Of a DNA stretch of 48,976 nucleotides, positions 7,148 to 15,424 are shown piece after piece. The DNA is taken from assembly GCA_002423245.1 (NCBI GenBank), contig DIVD01000002.1, positions 1 to 48,976 of the forward strand. The letters are read 5' to 3'. Every line of letters starts with the position of its first letter. Within the stretch, counting starts at the first letter, position 1. The position numbers and the translations under genes were made by a program. Source of the DNA: Rhodobacteraceae bacterium UBA6141. GTDB taxonomy: Bacteria; Pseudomonadota; Alphaproteobacteria; Rhodobacterales; Rhodobacteraceae. Below the pieces are notes generated by a model, which was not told the DNA's origin, made no database searches, and saw only the letters and a program-made list of their open reading frames with translations.

Positions 7148-8314
7148 TCAGGCGGCGCGGGTGCTGCGCATCGCCTCGGCGAACCGCTCGAACAGGTAGT
7201 AGCTGTCCTGCGGGCCGGGGCTTGCCTCGGGGTGATACTGCACCGAGAAGACCGGCCGCCCGGCCATGCGGATGCCGCAATTGGACCCGTCGAACAGGCT
7301 CACATGCGTTTCCAGCACGCCCTCGGGCAGGGTCTGGCTGTCCACGGTGAAGCCGTGGTTCATGCTGGTGATCTCCACCTTGCCGGTTTCCATGTCCTTC
7401 ACCGGATGGTTGGCGCCGTGATGGCCGTGGTTCATCTTGACGGTCCGCGCGCCAAGCGCCAGCGCAAGCATCTGATGGCCAAGGCAAATCCCGAAGAGGG
7501 GGATGTCCCGCTGCAGAATGCCGCGGATCGTGGGCACCGCATAGGCGCCGGTCGCGGCCGGATCGCCCGGGCCGTTCGAGAGGAACACGCCCTCCGGGTT
7601 CAGCGCCAGCACCTCTTCGGCGCTGGCGGTCGCGGGCAGCACCGTCACGTCGCAGCCGGCCGAGGCGAGGCAGCGCAGGATGTTGCGTTTCGCGCCGTAG
7701 TCGATGGCGACGACCCTCATGCCGGGGCCGGAGCGGGCGCGGTAGCCCTCGGGCCAGGCCCAACGCATCTCGTCCCAGCGGTAGGACTGGGCGCAGGTCA
7801 CCTCCCTTGCAAGGTCGAGCCCGACCAGCCCCGGCCAGGCGCGGGCCCTGGCGACAAGGCGGGCGAGGTCGAAATTCCCCTCGGGATCGTGGGCGAGCGC
7901 GACATGCGGCGCGCCTTGCTGGCGGATCGCGCGGGTCAGGCGGCGGGTGTCGAGCCCGCCGATGCCAATGCGGCCGCGCCTTTCCAGCCAGTCCACCAGA
8001 TTGCCGGTGGCGCGCCAGTTCGAAGGCTCCGTCGGGTCCCATTTCACCACCATGCCGGCGGCGACGGGCTCGGCGGTCTCGTCATCCTCGGGCGTGACGC
8101 CGGTATTGCCGACATGCGGGAAGGTGAAGGTCACCACCTGCCCGGCATAGGAGGGGTCAGTCATGATCTCCTGATAGCCGGTCATCGCGGTGTTGAAGAC
8201 AAGCTCGGCCACCGTCTCGCCGGTGGCGCCGAAGCCCCGTCCGTAGAACACGGTGCCATCCGCGAGCGCGAGGCAGGCGGTCGGCTTGTGCATGGGCTGG
8301 TGGCTGGCGGGCAT
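7148..8314 (-). CDS. carA: Carbamoyl-phosphate synthase small (glutaminase) subunit
   Basis: CarA hydrolyses glutamine and passes ammonia to CarB, forming carbamoyl phosphate for arginine and pyrimidine synthesis. The 388-residue protein has the N-terminal CPSase domain (LALADGTVFYGRGFGATG, TGYQEIMTDPSYAGQ) and a C-terminal class I glutaminase with SNGPGDP, the nucleophile in FGICLGHQ (Cys about 276) and the catalytic His/Glu in HPEASPGP. The ATG at 8314 is preceded by GGGGAG at good spacing; a second in-frame ATG seven codons later is the alternative. carB is not adjacent. The length is normal. Confidence 0.97.
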   Translation of the reverse strand: MPASHQPMHKPTACLALADGTVFYGRGFGATGETVAELVFNTAMTGYQEIMTDPSYAGQVVTFTFPHVGNTGVTPEDDETAEPVAAGMVVKWDPTEPSNWRATGNLVDWLERRGRIGIGGLDTRRLTRAIRQQGAPHVALAHDPEGNFDLARLVARARAWPGLVGLDLAREVTCAQSYRWDEMRWAWPEGYRARSGPGMRVVAIDYGAKRNILRCLASAGCDVTVLPATASAEEVLALNPEGVFLSNGPGDPAATGAYAVPTIRGILQRDIPLFGICLGHQMLALALGARTVKMNHGHHGANHPVKDMETGKVEITSMNHGFTVDSQTLPEGVLETHVSLFDGSNCGIRMAGRPVFSVQYHPEASPGPQDSYYLFERFAEAMRSTRAA

Positions 8315-8507
8315 GGCACGACTCCCCGGCTCGTAAATCCCGCGGAACCTACGGGGGCGGGACCGCCGGGTCAAGGGCCGGATCCGGGCGGGGCGCGATT
8401 CCAGAAAGCCAGTCCGATCAAGGGCTTGCCGCGCCGCAGCTTGGTTGTGCAGGCCGGGAGAACAAGATAGAATGCCGGCCTCGGAACTCATGGGGATGGG
8501 ACGGCGG

Positions 8508-8969
8508 ATGGATATGCGCGAACGGATCGGTTCGGCCCTGAAGGATGCGATGCGTGCGAAGGAGGCGGACCGGCTTTCGACGCTTCGGCTGATCAATGCC
8601 GCGATCAAGGACAAGGACATCGCCCTGCGCGGCGAGGGCGGCGGTGAGCAGGGGGTGGCCGACAGCGATATCCTGGCGATCCTCGGGCGGATGGTCAAGC
8701 AGCGGCAGGAAAGCGCGCGCGCCTATGAAGAGGGCGGGCGGCTGGAGCTGGCCGAGAAGGAACTGAACGAGATCAAGGTGATCGAGGAATTCCTGCCCCG
8801 CCAGCTTTCGCCCGAGGAGGTGTCGGCGGCAATCGACACCGCCGTGGCCGAGAGCGGGGCGAGCAGCATCCGCGACATGGGCAAGGTGATGGCGGCGCTG
8901 AAGGCGCGCTACACCGGGCAGATGGATTTCGGCGCGGCGGGCGCTGCGGTGAAGGAGCGGCTGGGCTGA
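8508..8969 (+). CDS. GatB/YqeY domain-containing protein
   Basis: This 153-residue protein matches the YqeY family, a free-standing relative of the C-terminal domain of GatB that binds the tRNA-dependent amidotransferase substrate. Typical segments are MRERIGSALKDAMRAKEADR, LRLINAAIKDKDIA, IEEFLPRQLS and the C-terminal MGKVMAALKARYTGQMD. An upstream in-frame ATG is less likely because the family starts at about this methionine. A second ATG two codons on is possible. It is divergent from carA, as often seen in Rhodobacterales. The cellular role is not established. Confidence 0.9.
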   Translation: MDMRERIGSALKDAMRAKEADRLSTLRLINAAIKDKDIALRGEGGGEQGVADSDILAILGRMVKQRQESARAYEEGGRLELAEKELNEIKVIEEFLPRQLSPEEVSAAIDTAVAESGASSIRDMGKVMAALKARYTGQMDFGAAGAAVKERLG

Positions 8970-9035
8970 GCCATGGCCCGACGCGGGCCGCCGGCACGCC
9001 CTGCCCGGGGCGCTGCGCCGCCGAAGGGGTCGCCG

Positions 9036-9061
9036 GGAACATTCGCGCCCCTCTCGCGGTT
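9036..9061 (+). promoter_or_regulatory. Candidate ECF-sigma promoter of the DUF3008 gene
   Basis: GGAAC at 9036-9040 and GGTT at 9058-9061 are 17 bases apart. This is one mismatch from the alphaproteobacterial general-stress (EcfG-type) consensus GGAAC-N16/17-CGTT. A start site near 9068 would give a short leader containing GGAGG at 9084. Which sigma factor uses it in this organism is not known. Confidence 0.4.
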
Positions 9062-9093
9062 CCGGCCCCATGACGCAACCGATGGAGGCAGCG

Positions 9094-9279
9094 ATGCCGG
9101 CGAAATCGAAGGCACAGCAGAAGGCGGCGGGCGCGGCCCTGTCGGCCAAGCGCGGCGAGACCCCGAAATCGAAGCTCAAGGGCGCCTCGAGGGGCATGGA
9201 GAAATCCATGACCGAGAAGGAGCTGGAGGATCTGGCGGAGACCAAGCGCAAGGGGCTGCCCGAGAAGAAGGGCGACTGA
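9094..9279 (+). CDS. DUF3008 family small basic protein
   Basis: This encodes 61 residues starting MPAKSKAQQKAAGAALSAKRGE, the hallmark of the DUF3008 family of small lysine-rich proteins. About a third of the residues are Lys or Arg, and the protein is probably unstructured (KSKLKGASRGMEKSMTEKELEDLAETKRKG). The ATG at 9094 is preferred over one at 9070 because GGAGG at 9084-9088 gives ideal spacing. Function is unknown; the basic character suggests nucleic-acid or ribosome association, and the possible ECF-type promoter suggests stress expression. Both are inferences. Confidence 0.88.
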   Translation: MPAKSKAQQKAAGAALSAKRGETPKSKLKGASRGMEKSMTEKELEDLAETKRKGLPEKKGD

Positions 9280-9303
9280 GGAGCGCCCTTTGCGGTTGCA
9301 CCA

Positions 9304-9693
9304 TCAGGGGTAGGTCCGTACGACGCTCGCTTTTGTTATCGCACCGCCGGATTTCCTGCTTTGTGCAGTAGCTGTCCACTCATAGCGGTGCACCCCGTCT
9401 GGGGGACAGGGGCTTTTATATTTGAAGGCGCCGGGTTCGATGGCTTCCTGGCCGGTATAGGCAACGATTCCTCCGCCGTGATCGTATCCGGGAGCGTCCT
9501 TGTCGACGAGTTTGAACCGGATAAACTTCGTGCCTTGCGGTACATCAGTCAAAGCGAAACGCGGATTGGCAACGGTATTGGGCCGTCCCGAAGTACACTT
9601 CTTCAGGTCACCCCAGTCGAAATCGAACGTGAAGGCGTGGCTTGGTAACGCGAATGTCAGACCAAGCGACAGTGCCAGAACCAGTTTCTTCAT
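9304..9693 (-). CDS. Secreted PEBP-like (YbhB/YbcL-type) protein
   Basis: This 129-residue protein has a clear Sec signal peptide (MKKLVLALSLGLTFALPSHA, cleavage after about residue 20). The mature part shows the phosphatidylethanolamine-binding-protein pattern in shortened form: LTDVPQGTKFIRFKLVDKDA (the DPDAP region) and CPPDGVHRYEWTATA (the GxHRY region). It is shorter than the usual 150-180 residues of bacterial YbhB relatives. The gene and its flanks are visibly less GC-rich than their neighbours, which hints at later acquisition. Substrate and role are unknown. Confidence 0.72.
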   Translation of the reverse strand: MKKLVLALSLGLTFALPSHAFTFDFDWGDLKKCTSGRPNTVANPRFALTDVPQGTKFIRFKLVDKDAPGYDHGGGIVAYTGQEAIEPGAFKYKSPCPPDGVHRYEWTATAQSRKSGGAITKASVVRTYP

Positions 9694-9824
9694 GCTCGTC
9701 GTTTCTTCATGCCGCCAAGGTTCCTAGCAGCACATATACGGGAACTTTCATGCCGGGTGATGCGCGGCACGTCAACTGATTGTATCTGAAAAACTTTATG
9801 CGCTTGAGCGTCGCTCCTTGCCGC

Positions 9825-10421
9825 CTACCGCATCCGGGCCAGCAGGTCGCGCAGCTCGCCATGCAGGGCGACGCGCTCGTCCTGCGCGAGGAATGCGCCA
9901 AGTTCCACCTCGCGGCCATTGCCCTTCAGCGTCAGGTAGTCGGGCACCGGGCCGCCGGTCGGGTGCAGGTGCAGGCTGACCCAGTAGGGGTTGGCCTGCC
10001 AGTCCTGCCGGTTGCCCTTGCGATCATGGCGGCACAGCTCGATGCGGGCGGGGAACAGGCGCAGCACCTCCAGCACCTCGCCGTCGCGGTAGCTGCGTTG
10101 CAGGGCGAACCAGACCCCGCCGACGGCGATCACCACGAATGGCAGCAGCCCCCAGAGCACCGGAGAGCCGAGAACGGCCAGCAGCGGCAGCAGCAGGAGG
10201 CCGGCGGTGGTGGCGATGAAGATCGCGAAGCCCCGGCGCGGGAGGGAGCGGTAGGGCCAGAGGTGCAGTTCTGCCAGCGGCGGGCCCTGCGGCGCGCCGA
10301 CGTTGCCCTCGGCCCCGGCATCCGGCGGCCCGGTATCCGGTGGCCCGGTATCCGGTGGGATGGCGAAGGCCCCGGATCGCTCCGGGGCCTTCGATGGGCG
10401 GATGACCCATTCATGCGGCAT
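9825..10421 (-). CDS. DUF2244 domain-containing membrane protein
   Basis: This 198-residue protein begins MPHEWVIRPSKAPERSG, has a Pro/Gly/Asp-rich linker built from a PPDTG repeat (DNA repeat near 10324-10358), then two close transmembrane segments (FAIFIATTAGLLLLPLLAVL and LLPFVVIAVGGVWFAL) and a cytoplasmic C-terminus. This is the layout of DUF2244 proteins, which sit beside cytochrome c oxidase genes in alphaproteobacteria. The start lies 2 bases after the ctaD stop, so translation is probably coupled. A role in oxidase assembly or integration is inferred from context only. Confidence 0.85.
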   Translation of the reverse strand: MPHEWVIRPSKAPERSGAFAIPPDTGPPDTGPPDAGAEGNVGAPQGPPLAELHLWPYRSLPRRGFAIFIATTAGLLLLPLLAVLGSPVLWGLLPFVVIAVGGVWFALQRSYRDGEVLEVLRLFPARIELCRHDRKGNRQDWQANPYWVSLHLHPTGGPVPDYLTLKGNGREVELGAFLAQDERVALHGELRDLLARMR

Positions 10422-10423
10422 GG

Positions 10424-12103
10424 TCAGTGCGCGTGGTGCTTGTCCCAGTCCTCGCGCTTCGGGAGCGTCTCGAACGTGTGCTCCGGCGGCGGGCAGGACA
10501 GGGTCCATTCCAGCGTGTCGGCATATTCGTTCCAGTAGTTGTTCTGGGTCACGCGCTTGCCCGCGAACAGGGTGTAGAACACCACGCCGATGAAGAACAC
10601 GAAGGACGCGAACGAGATGAAGGCGCCGATCGAGGAGACGTAGTTCCAGAAGGCGAACGCCTCGGGATAGTCGATGTAGCGGCGCGGCATCCCGTTGCGG
10701 CCGAGGAAGTGCTGCGGGAAGAAGGTCAGGTTCGCGCCGATGAACATCGTCCAGAAATGCAGCTTGCCCGCCCATTCCGGATACTGCCGGCCCGACATCT
10801 TGCCGATCCAGAAGTAGATGCCCGCGAAGATGGCGAAGACCGCGCCAAGCGACATCACGTAGTGGAAATGCGCCACGACATAGTAGGTGTCATGATAGAC
10901 CCGGTCGATCGCCGCCTGGCTGAGCACCACGCCGGTCACGCCGCCGACGGTGAACAGGAACAAAAAGCCGAAGGCCCAGAGCATCGGCGTCTTGAACTCG
11001 ATCGAGCCGCCCCACATCGTCGCGATCCACGAGAACACCTTGATGCCGGTGGGCACCGCGATGACCATCGTCGCCAGCATGAAGTAGCTCTGCTGGGTCA
11101 GCGACAGGCCCACCGTGTACATGTGGTGCGCCCAGACGACGAAGCCCAGCACACCGATCGACACCATCGCATAGACCATCGGCAGGTAGCCGAAGATCGG
11201 CTTGCGGCTGAAGGTCGAGATGACATGGCTGATGATCCCGAAGCCCGGCAGGATGATGATGTACACTTCCGGGTGGCCGAAGAACCACAAGATGTGCTGG
11301 TAGAGCACCGGATCGCCGCCGCCTTCGGGCTGGAAGAAGGTGGTGCCGAAGTTGCGGTCGGTCAGCAGCATGGTGATGGCGCCCGCCAGAACCGGCAGCG
11401 ACAGCAGGATCAGCCAGGCGGTGACGAAGATCGACCAGCCGAACAGCGGCACCTTGTGCAGGGTCATCCCCGGCGCGCGCATGTTGAGGAAGGTGGTGAT
11501 CATGTTGATCGCGCCCAGGATCGAGGAGGCACCCGAGGCGTGGACGGCGAAGATCGCGAGGTCCATCGAGATGGTGTCGGCGTTCTGGGTCGAGAGCGGC
11601 GGGTAGAGCACCCAACCGACCCCGGCGCCAAGCTGGCCGTCCGACGAGCCGGGGGTCAGCATCGAGGCGACGCCAAGCGCCACACCCGCGACATAAAGCC
11701 AGAAGCTGAGGTTGTTCAGCCGCGGGAAGGCCATGTCCGGCGCGCCGATCTGCAGCGGCATGAAGTAGTTGCCGAAGCCGCCGAACAGGGCGGGAATCAC
11801 CACGAAGAACATCATCAGAACGCCGTGATAGGTGATCATCACGTTCCACAGATGCCCGTTCGGGGTGCAGGTGGCGCTGGCATCGGCGATGAAGCGCGCG
11901 CCTTCCAGGCACATGTACTGCACGCCGGGATGCATGAGCTCCAGCCGCATGTAGACGGTGAAGAGGACGGACAGCAGGCCCACGAAGCCTGCCGTGAAAA
12001 GGTAGAGGACACCGATGTCCTTGTGGTTGGTGGACATGAACCAGCGGGTGAAGAACCCGCGCTGTTCATGTTGCCCGTGGCCATGAATGGCTGCGTCGGC
12101 CAT
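10424..12103 (-). CDS. ctaD: Cytochrome c oxidase (aa3 type) subunit I
   Basis: This is the 559-residue catalytic subunit of the proton-pumping haem-copper oxidase, with 12 transmembrane helices. It contains the haem a/D-channel region NVMITYHG with GAPDMAFPRLNN, the CuB ligand and His-Tyr crosslink motif FGHPEVY, WAHHMYTVG with two more CuB histidines, and AHFHYVMS with both haem-ligand histidines. The sequence is very like the Paracoccus CtaD proteins, including the C-terminal CPPPEHTFETLPK. The ATG at 12103 follows GGGAG; an in-frame upstream methionine is not needed. It lies downstream of cycA and upstream of DUF2244. Subunits II and III are not in the window. Confidence 0.98.
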   Translation of the reverse strand: MADAAIHGHGQHEQRGFFTRWFMSTNHKDIGVLYLFTAGFVGLLSVLFTVYMRLELMHPGVQYMCLEGARFIADASATCTPNGHLWNVMITYHGVLMMFFVVIPALFGGFGNYFMPLQIGAPDMAFPRLNNLSFWLYVAGVALGVASMLTPGSSDGQLGAGVGWVLYPPLSTQNADTISMDLAIFAVHASGASSILGAINMITTFLNMRAPGMTLHKVPLFGWSIFVTAWLILLSLPVLAGAITMLLTDRNFGTTFFQPEGGGDPVLYQHILWFFGHPEVYIIILPGFGIISHVISTFSRKPIFGYLPMVYAMVSIGVLGFVVWAHHMYTVGLSLTQQSYFMLATMVIAVPTGIKVFSWIATMWGGSIEFKTPMLWAFGFLFLFTVGGVTGVVLSQAAIDRVYHDTYYVVAHFHYVMSLGAVFAIFAGIYFWIGKMSGRQYPEWAGKLHFWTMFIGANLTFFPQHFLGRNGMPRRYIDYPEAFAFWNYVSSIGAFISFASFVFFIGVVFYTLFAGKRVTQNNYWNEYADTLEWTLSCPPPEHTFETLPKREDWDKHHAH

Positions 12104-12162
12104 GATATTCTCCCGTTCCATGCCACATGCGCGGGTCTCCCTTCCGCGGCACGTCTGCATTC

Positions 12163-12191
12163 GTCATAGGATGTACCGTGGCCTTCGGCAA
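12163..12191 (-). promoter_or_regulatory. Predicted sigma-70 promoter of ctaD
   Basis: On the minus strand TTGCCG (plus 12186-12191) and TATGAC (plus 12163-12168) are separated by exactly 17 bases. The predicted start is near 12156, about 53 bases before the ctaD ATG. This gives ctaD its own promoter separate from cycA. Confidence 0.5.
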
Positions 12192-12267
12192 TCGCAGACG
12201 GGGGGGCTGGCTGCGAAAAAATGCCCCGCCCGCCGTGGCAAATGGTCCCGCCGCGACCGCGGGCGGC

Positions 12268-12681
12268 CTATTGGCCGGTGCTGGCGAGATAGGCCGCGAC
12301 ATCGGCCTGATGCTTGGCGAGCTTGAAGGTCATCTTGGTCTTGGCGGCGCTGTCGCCGGTCTTCCCGATCAGCCAGGCCTTGGGATCGGTGACATAGGCG
12401 GCCAGTTCCGCCTCGTCCCAGACAAGGCCGGTGGCGCCGACGGCGGCGATGCTCTCGCCATACTTGAAGTCGGGCTCCGAGGCGACGACGCGGCCGATCA
12501 CCCCGTAAAGGTTCGGGCCGACCTTGCCGCCCTTGACGATCGCTGTCCCGTCATCGGCGGTGATCGAGTGGCAGGCCTTGCATTTCCTGAACTCCGATTC
12601 GCCCTCGGCCACGTCCTGCGCAAGCGCGGGCATGGCGAGTACGAGGACGGCGAGGCTAGCGATGAGGGGCAGTCTGGACAT
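12268..12681 (-). CDS. cycA: Cytochrome c550/c2, periplasmic electron carrier
   Basis: This 137-residue class I c-type cytochrome has a signal peptide (MSRLPLIASLAVLVLAMPALAQ), the haem-binding motif CKACH soon after the mature N-terminus, the GPNLYGVIGR segment, and KTKMTFKL with the axial methionine. It closely resembles Paracoccus cytochrome c550 and Rhodobacter c2, which carry electrons from the bc1 complex to oxidase. It is followed by ctaD, as cycA and ctaDII are in P. denitrificans, so it probably donates to that oxidase. GGAGA precedes the ATG. It has its own likely promoter in the short gap after lipB. Confidence 0.93.
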   Translation of the reverse strand: MSRLPLIASLAVLVLAMPALAQDVAEGESEFRKCKACHSITADDGTAIVKGGKVGPNLYGVIGRVVASEPDFKYGESIAAVGATGLVWDEAELAAYVTDPKAWLIGKTGDSAAKTKMTFKLAKHQADVAAYLASTGQ

Positions 12682-12706
12682 TGCTTTCTCCGGATGGGTG
12701 CAGGGT

Positions 12707-12734
12707 CAGATAGGCCCCCGCAGCGCCCGTTCAA
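12707..12734 (-). promoter_or_regulatory. Predicted sigma-70 promoter of cycA
   Basis: On the minus strand TTGAAC (plus 12729-12734) and TATCTG (plus 12707-12712) are 16 bases apart, immediately after the lipB stop. The predicted leader is only about 20 bases and contains the GGAGA ribosome-binding site. Confidence 0.42.
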
Positions 12735-12738
12735 CCGG

Positions 12739-13452
12739 TCATGGCGTCGCATGAGCGGCCTTGGTGGCCAGCGGGCCGCCAACACGCGCGGGGGCGACAC
12801 GCGCGGGGCCGAACACGCGCGGGAAGGTCGCGGCCAGCGCGGCATCGAGATCGGCCATCGTCACCGGCAGGCCGAGATCGACCAGGCTGGTGACGCCATG
12901 CTCGCGGATGCCGCAGGGCACGATGCCCTCGAAATGGCCGAGGTCGGGTTCGACATTGATCGAGATGCCGTGGAAGCTGACCCAGCGGCGCAGCTTGACG
13001 CCGATGGCGGCGATCTTGTCCTCGCGCGGGCTGCCATCGGGGTTCGGCGCCTTGTCCGTCCGCGTCACCCAGACGCCGACGCGCCCCGCCCGGCGCTCGC
13101 CCTTCAGGTTGAACTCGGCCAGCGTGGCGATCACCCAGTCCTCCAGCGCGCAGACGAAGCGGCGCACGTCGCGCCCCCGGCTGTTGAGGTCCAGCATCAC
13201 ATAGGCGACGCGCTGGCCGGGGCCGTGATAGGTGTATTGCCCGCCGCGCCCGGCCGCAAAGACGGGGAAGCGGCCCGGCTGCACGAGGTCGGCGGGATTG
13301 GCCGAGGTGCCGGCGGTATAGAGCGGCGGGTGTTCCAGCAGCCAGATCGCCTCGGGCGCGGCGCCGGCGGAGATGGCGGCCACCCGCGCCTCCATCTGCG
13401 CGAGCGCATCGGGGTAGGGGACCGGGGCCTTGCTGTGGATCCATTCGACCAT
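12739..13452 (-). CDS. lipB: Lipoyl(octanoyl) transferase
   Basis: LipB moves octanoate from acyl carrier protein to the lipoyl domains of pyruvate and 2-oxoglutarate dehydrogenases and related enzymes. The 237-residue protein has RGGQYTYHGPGQRVAYVMLDL, the catalytic lysine region AAIGVKLRRWVSFHG and the nucleophile in VPCGIREHGVTSL. The ATG giving MVEWIHSK is chosen; upstream in-frame sequence is not family-like. The C-terminus (PARVAPARVGG) is a short low-complexity tail. It lies 57 bases upstream of cycA on the same strand and is divergent from the peptidoglycan-binding protein gene. Confidence 0.95.
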   Translation of the reverse strand: MVEWIHSKAPVPYPDALAQMEARVAAISAGAAPEAIWLLEHPPLYTAGTSANPADLVQPGRFPVFAAGRGGQYTYHGPGQRVAYVMLDLNSRGRDVRRFVCALEDWVIATLAEFNLKGERRAGRVGVWVTRTDKAPNPDGSPREDKIAAIGVKLRRWVSFHGISINVEPDLGHFEGIVPCGIREHGVTSLVDLGLPVTMADLDAALAATFPRVFGPARVAPARVGGPLATKAAHATP

Positions 13453-13583
13453 GCGGGCCTTTCTGGCGTTGCCGGCGGGGTATTGCCGCGGCCGGGCAGA
13501 TTCTGCGCGGCGATGCGGGGAAATCGTGCTAGGCTCATGCCGCATTTGTGAAGACCCCGAGTCCCTGTGATGGAGAAAGTGCA

Positions 13584-15134
13584 ATGATTGCGAAGCGGAT
13601 TGCAACCACATGTCTTGCCACTGCGCTGACGCTGGCCCCGGCAAGCCGGGTGGCCGCCGATGCGGGCGACGCGATCATGGGCGCCGTTGTCGGCGGCCTG
13701 ATCGGCGGCGCCATCGTCAACGAGAACAACAAGAGGCGCGCCGCGGCGCCGCGCCGGGTGACGCACAGCAGCAGCGGCCTGTCCTCGGCGCAGCGCGAGG
13801 CCAACCGCGAGGTGCAGGTGGCGCTGAACTATTTCGGCTTCCCGGTCGGCACGCCCGATGGCGCGATCGGGCCGAAGTCGCGCGCGGCGATCGGCGAGTA
13901 TCAGGCGGTGCTGGGCTATCCGCCCACCGGCCAGTTGACCGACTACGAACGCACGCTGCTGGTCGGATCCTACCATCGCGGCATCGCGGGCGGCCCCACG
14001 ACGATGCAGCTTGCGGCGCAGAACCCGATGGGGATGCGCGGGCTGCTGGTCGCCTGGCGCGACGAGGCGGCGGGCGTGCCGCACGCGGCGCCGATGCCCG
14101 CGGCCCCCGCCGCCCCGCACTCCGCCCCGCCCGCCGCCCCGCTGGACAGCCTGCCCGCCGCGGCGCTTGCGGCCGCGCCCCTGCCGGAGCCGCTGCCCGT
14201 GCCGTCTGGCGTGCCCTCTGGCGTGCCCTCCGCCATGCCCTCGTTCCTCGGCGGCTCGGTGGTGCAGGCCTCGCTGGCCTCGCAGTGCAACACCGTCAGC
14301 CTGACCACGGCCAGCAATGGCGGCTTCGTCACCGCCGCCTCGATGACCGATCCGGGGCAGGCGCTGGCCGAGCAGTTCTGCCTGGCGCGCACCTATGCGA
14401 TTTCCGAAGGCGAGCAGATGGCGGCGAAGGTGCCGGGCTTCACCCCCGCGCAGATCGCCGAGCAGTGCACCGGCTTCGGCCCGGCGATGCAGGACCAGAT
14501 CAGCGCGCTGTCGCTGAAGCCGGCGGCGGCGGTTCTGGGCGATGTGCAGGGCTTCGCGCTTGGCACCGGGATGGCGCCCGCGCAACTGGCCGCGACCGCG
14601 AAGATCTGCCTCTCGGTCGGCTACCGGACCGACAACATGGATGTGGCCATCGCCTCGGCGCTGCTGCTGACGACGCTGGGCGAGGGCGCCTATGCCGAGC
14701 TTCTGGGGCACCATCTGGCGCAGGGCTTCGGGGCGGCGCGCCGGCCCGACCTCGCGCTCGACTGGTATGACATGGGGCTGGGCGCGGTCGAGGGCGGGGC
14801 GGCGGCGGTGTTCGCCCCCGCGCAGCCGGAACGCTCGGAGCTGATCCGGCGCGCGGCCTCTGCGGTCGGCGGGCGCGCGATGCCCGGGCCGGCGCCGGTA
14901 CCCGCGGCGCTGCCCGGCTTCTCGGTGCCCGGCATGGCGGCGCCGCAGCCCGCCCCTGCCGCGGCACCCGTGCCCGATCCGCAGGACCAGTCGGCGCTGC
15001 GGCCGGAGACGCCCGCGCCCGCGCCCGCCGCGCCGGTGATGGCCCTGGCGGAGCCGGCGTCCGAGGTGACGGCCGCTTCGGGCCCGGGCCTGCCGGGGCC
15101 GCTGAACCTGCCGTTCCTGCTGCTGAAGAACTGA
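13584..15134 (+). CDS. Exported peptidoglycan-binding-domain protein
   Basis: This 516-residue protein starts MIAKRIATTCLATALTLAPA, a likely Sec signal peptide. A glycine-zipper segment follows (AIMGAVVGGLIGGAIV, about 30-45), then a PG_binding_1 domain (EVQVALNYFGFPVGTPDGAIGPKSR to LTDYERTLL, about 76-125). A long Ala/Pro linker with VPSG repeats comes next, then a globular C-terminal region (about 225-430) containing QCNTVSL and two further Cys, and a second Pro/Ala-rich tail. GGAG at 13572 supports the start. It probably acts at the cell wall, but the C-terminal region is not recognised and no catalytic domain is evident. Confidence 0.8.
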   Translation: MIAKRIATTCLATALTLAPASRVAADAGDAIMGAVVGGLIGGAIVNENNKRRAAAPRRVTHSSSGLSSAQREANREVQVALNYFGFPVGTPDGAIGPKSRAAIGEYQAVLGYPPTGQLTDYERTLLVGSYHRGIAGGPTTMQLAAQNPMGMRGLLVAWRDEAAGVPHAAPMPAAPAAPHSAPPAAPLDSLPAAALAAAPLPEPLPVPSGVPSGVPSAMPSFLGGSVVQASLASQCNTVSLTTASNGGFVTAASMTDPGQALAEQFCLARTYAISEGEQMAAKVPGFTPAQIAEQCTGFGPAMQDQISALSLKPAAAVLGDVQGFALGTGMAPAQLAATAKICLSVGYRTDNMDVAIASALLLTTLGEGAYAELLGHHLAQGFGAARRPDLALDWYDMGLGAVEGGAAAVFAPAQPERSELIRRAASAVGGRAMPGPAPVPAALPGFSVPGMAAPQPAPAAAPVPDPQDQSALRPETPAPAPAAPVMALAEPASEVTAASGPGLPGPLNLPFLLLKN

Positions 15135-15226
15135 TGCGAAACGGGGCGGCGCGCGTGCCGCCCCAGCTCCCGCCCCGCCCTGCTCCCGCCCCGGGCGAGC
15201 AAATCCGCGGGGCACGAAAAAGCCTC

Positions 15227-15255
15227 TTCACAACGCCGGAAGGCTCGGCTAGAAG
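15227..15255 (+). promoter_or_regulatory. Predicted promoter of tRNA-Leu
   Basis: TTCACA at 15227-15232 and TAGAAG at 15250-15255 have a 17-base spacer. The predicted start is about 27 bases before the mature tRNA end. Confidence 0.42.
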
Positions 15256-15288
15256 CCGTCTCACCTCACGGGGGCGACCCCGAAGAGT

Positions 15289-15375
15289 GCGGTCGTGGCG
15301 GAATTGGTAGACGCGCAGCGTTGAGGTCGCTGTGGGCTAACCCCCGTGGAAGTTCGAGTCTTCTCGACCGCACCA
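15289..15375 (+). tRNA. tRNA-Leu (anticodon GAG)
   Basis: The 87-base gene folds as a class II tRNA. The acceptor stem is GCGGTCG paired with CGACCGC, followed by discriminator A and an encoded CCA. The anticodon stem CAGCG/CGCTG encloses the loop TTGAGGT with anticodon GAG, which reads CUC and CUU leucine codons. A long variable arm follows, and the T arm has loop TTCGAGT. Confidence 0.96.
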
Positions 15376-15406
15376 TTTACTTCCGTTTTCCAGGGGTTGC
15401 GCGGCG

Positions 15407-15424
15407 CTGTCCCGACCGGGACAG
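15407..15424 (+). terminator. Possible terminator hairpin after tRNA-Leu
   Basis: CTGTCCC, loop GACC, GGGACAG form a perfect 7-bp hairpin 32 bases after the tRNA. There is no T-run after it; TTTTCC lies before it. Confidence 0.35.

Noticed and set aside
10427..12169. 580-codon open frame antisense to ctaD
   Set aside because: It exactly mirrors a highly conserved oxidase gene and its product is low-complexity and charged, with no family features.
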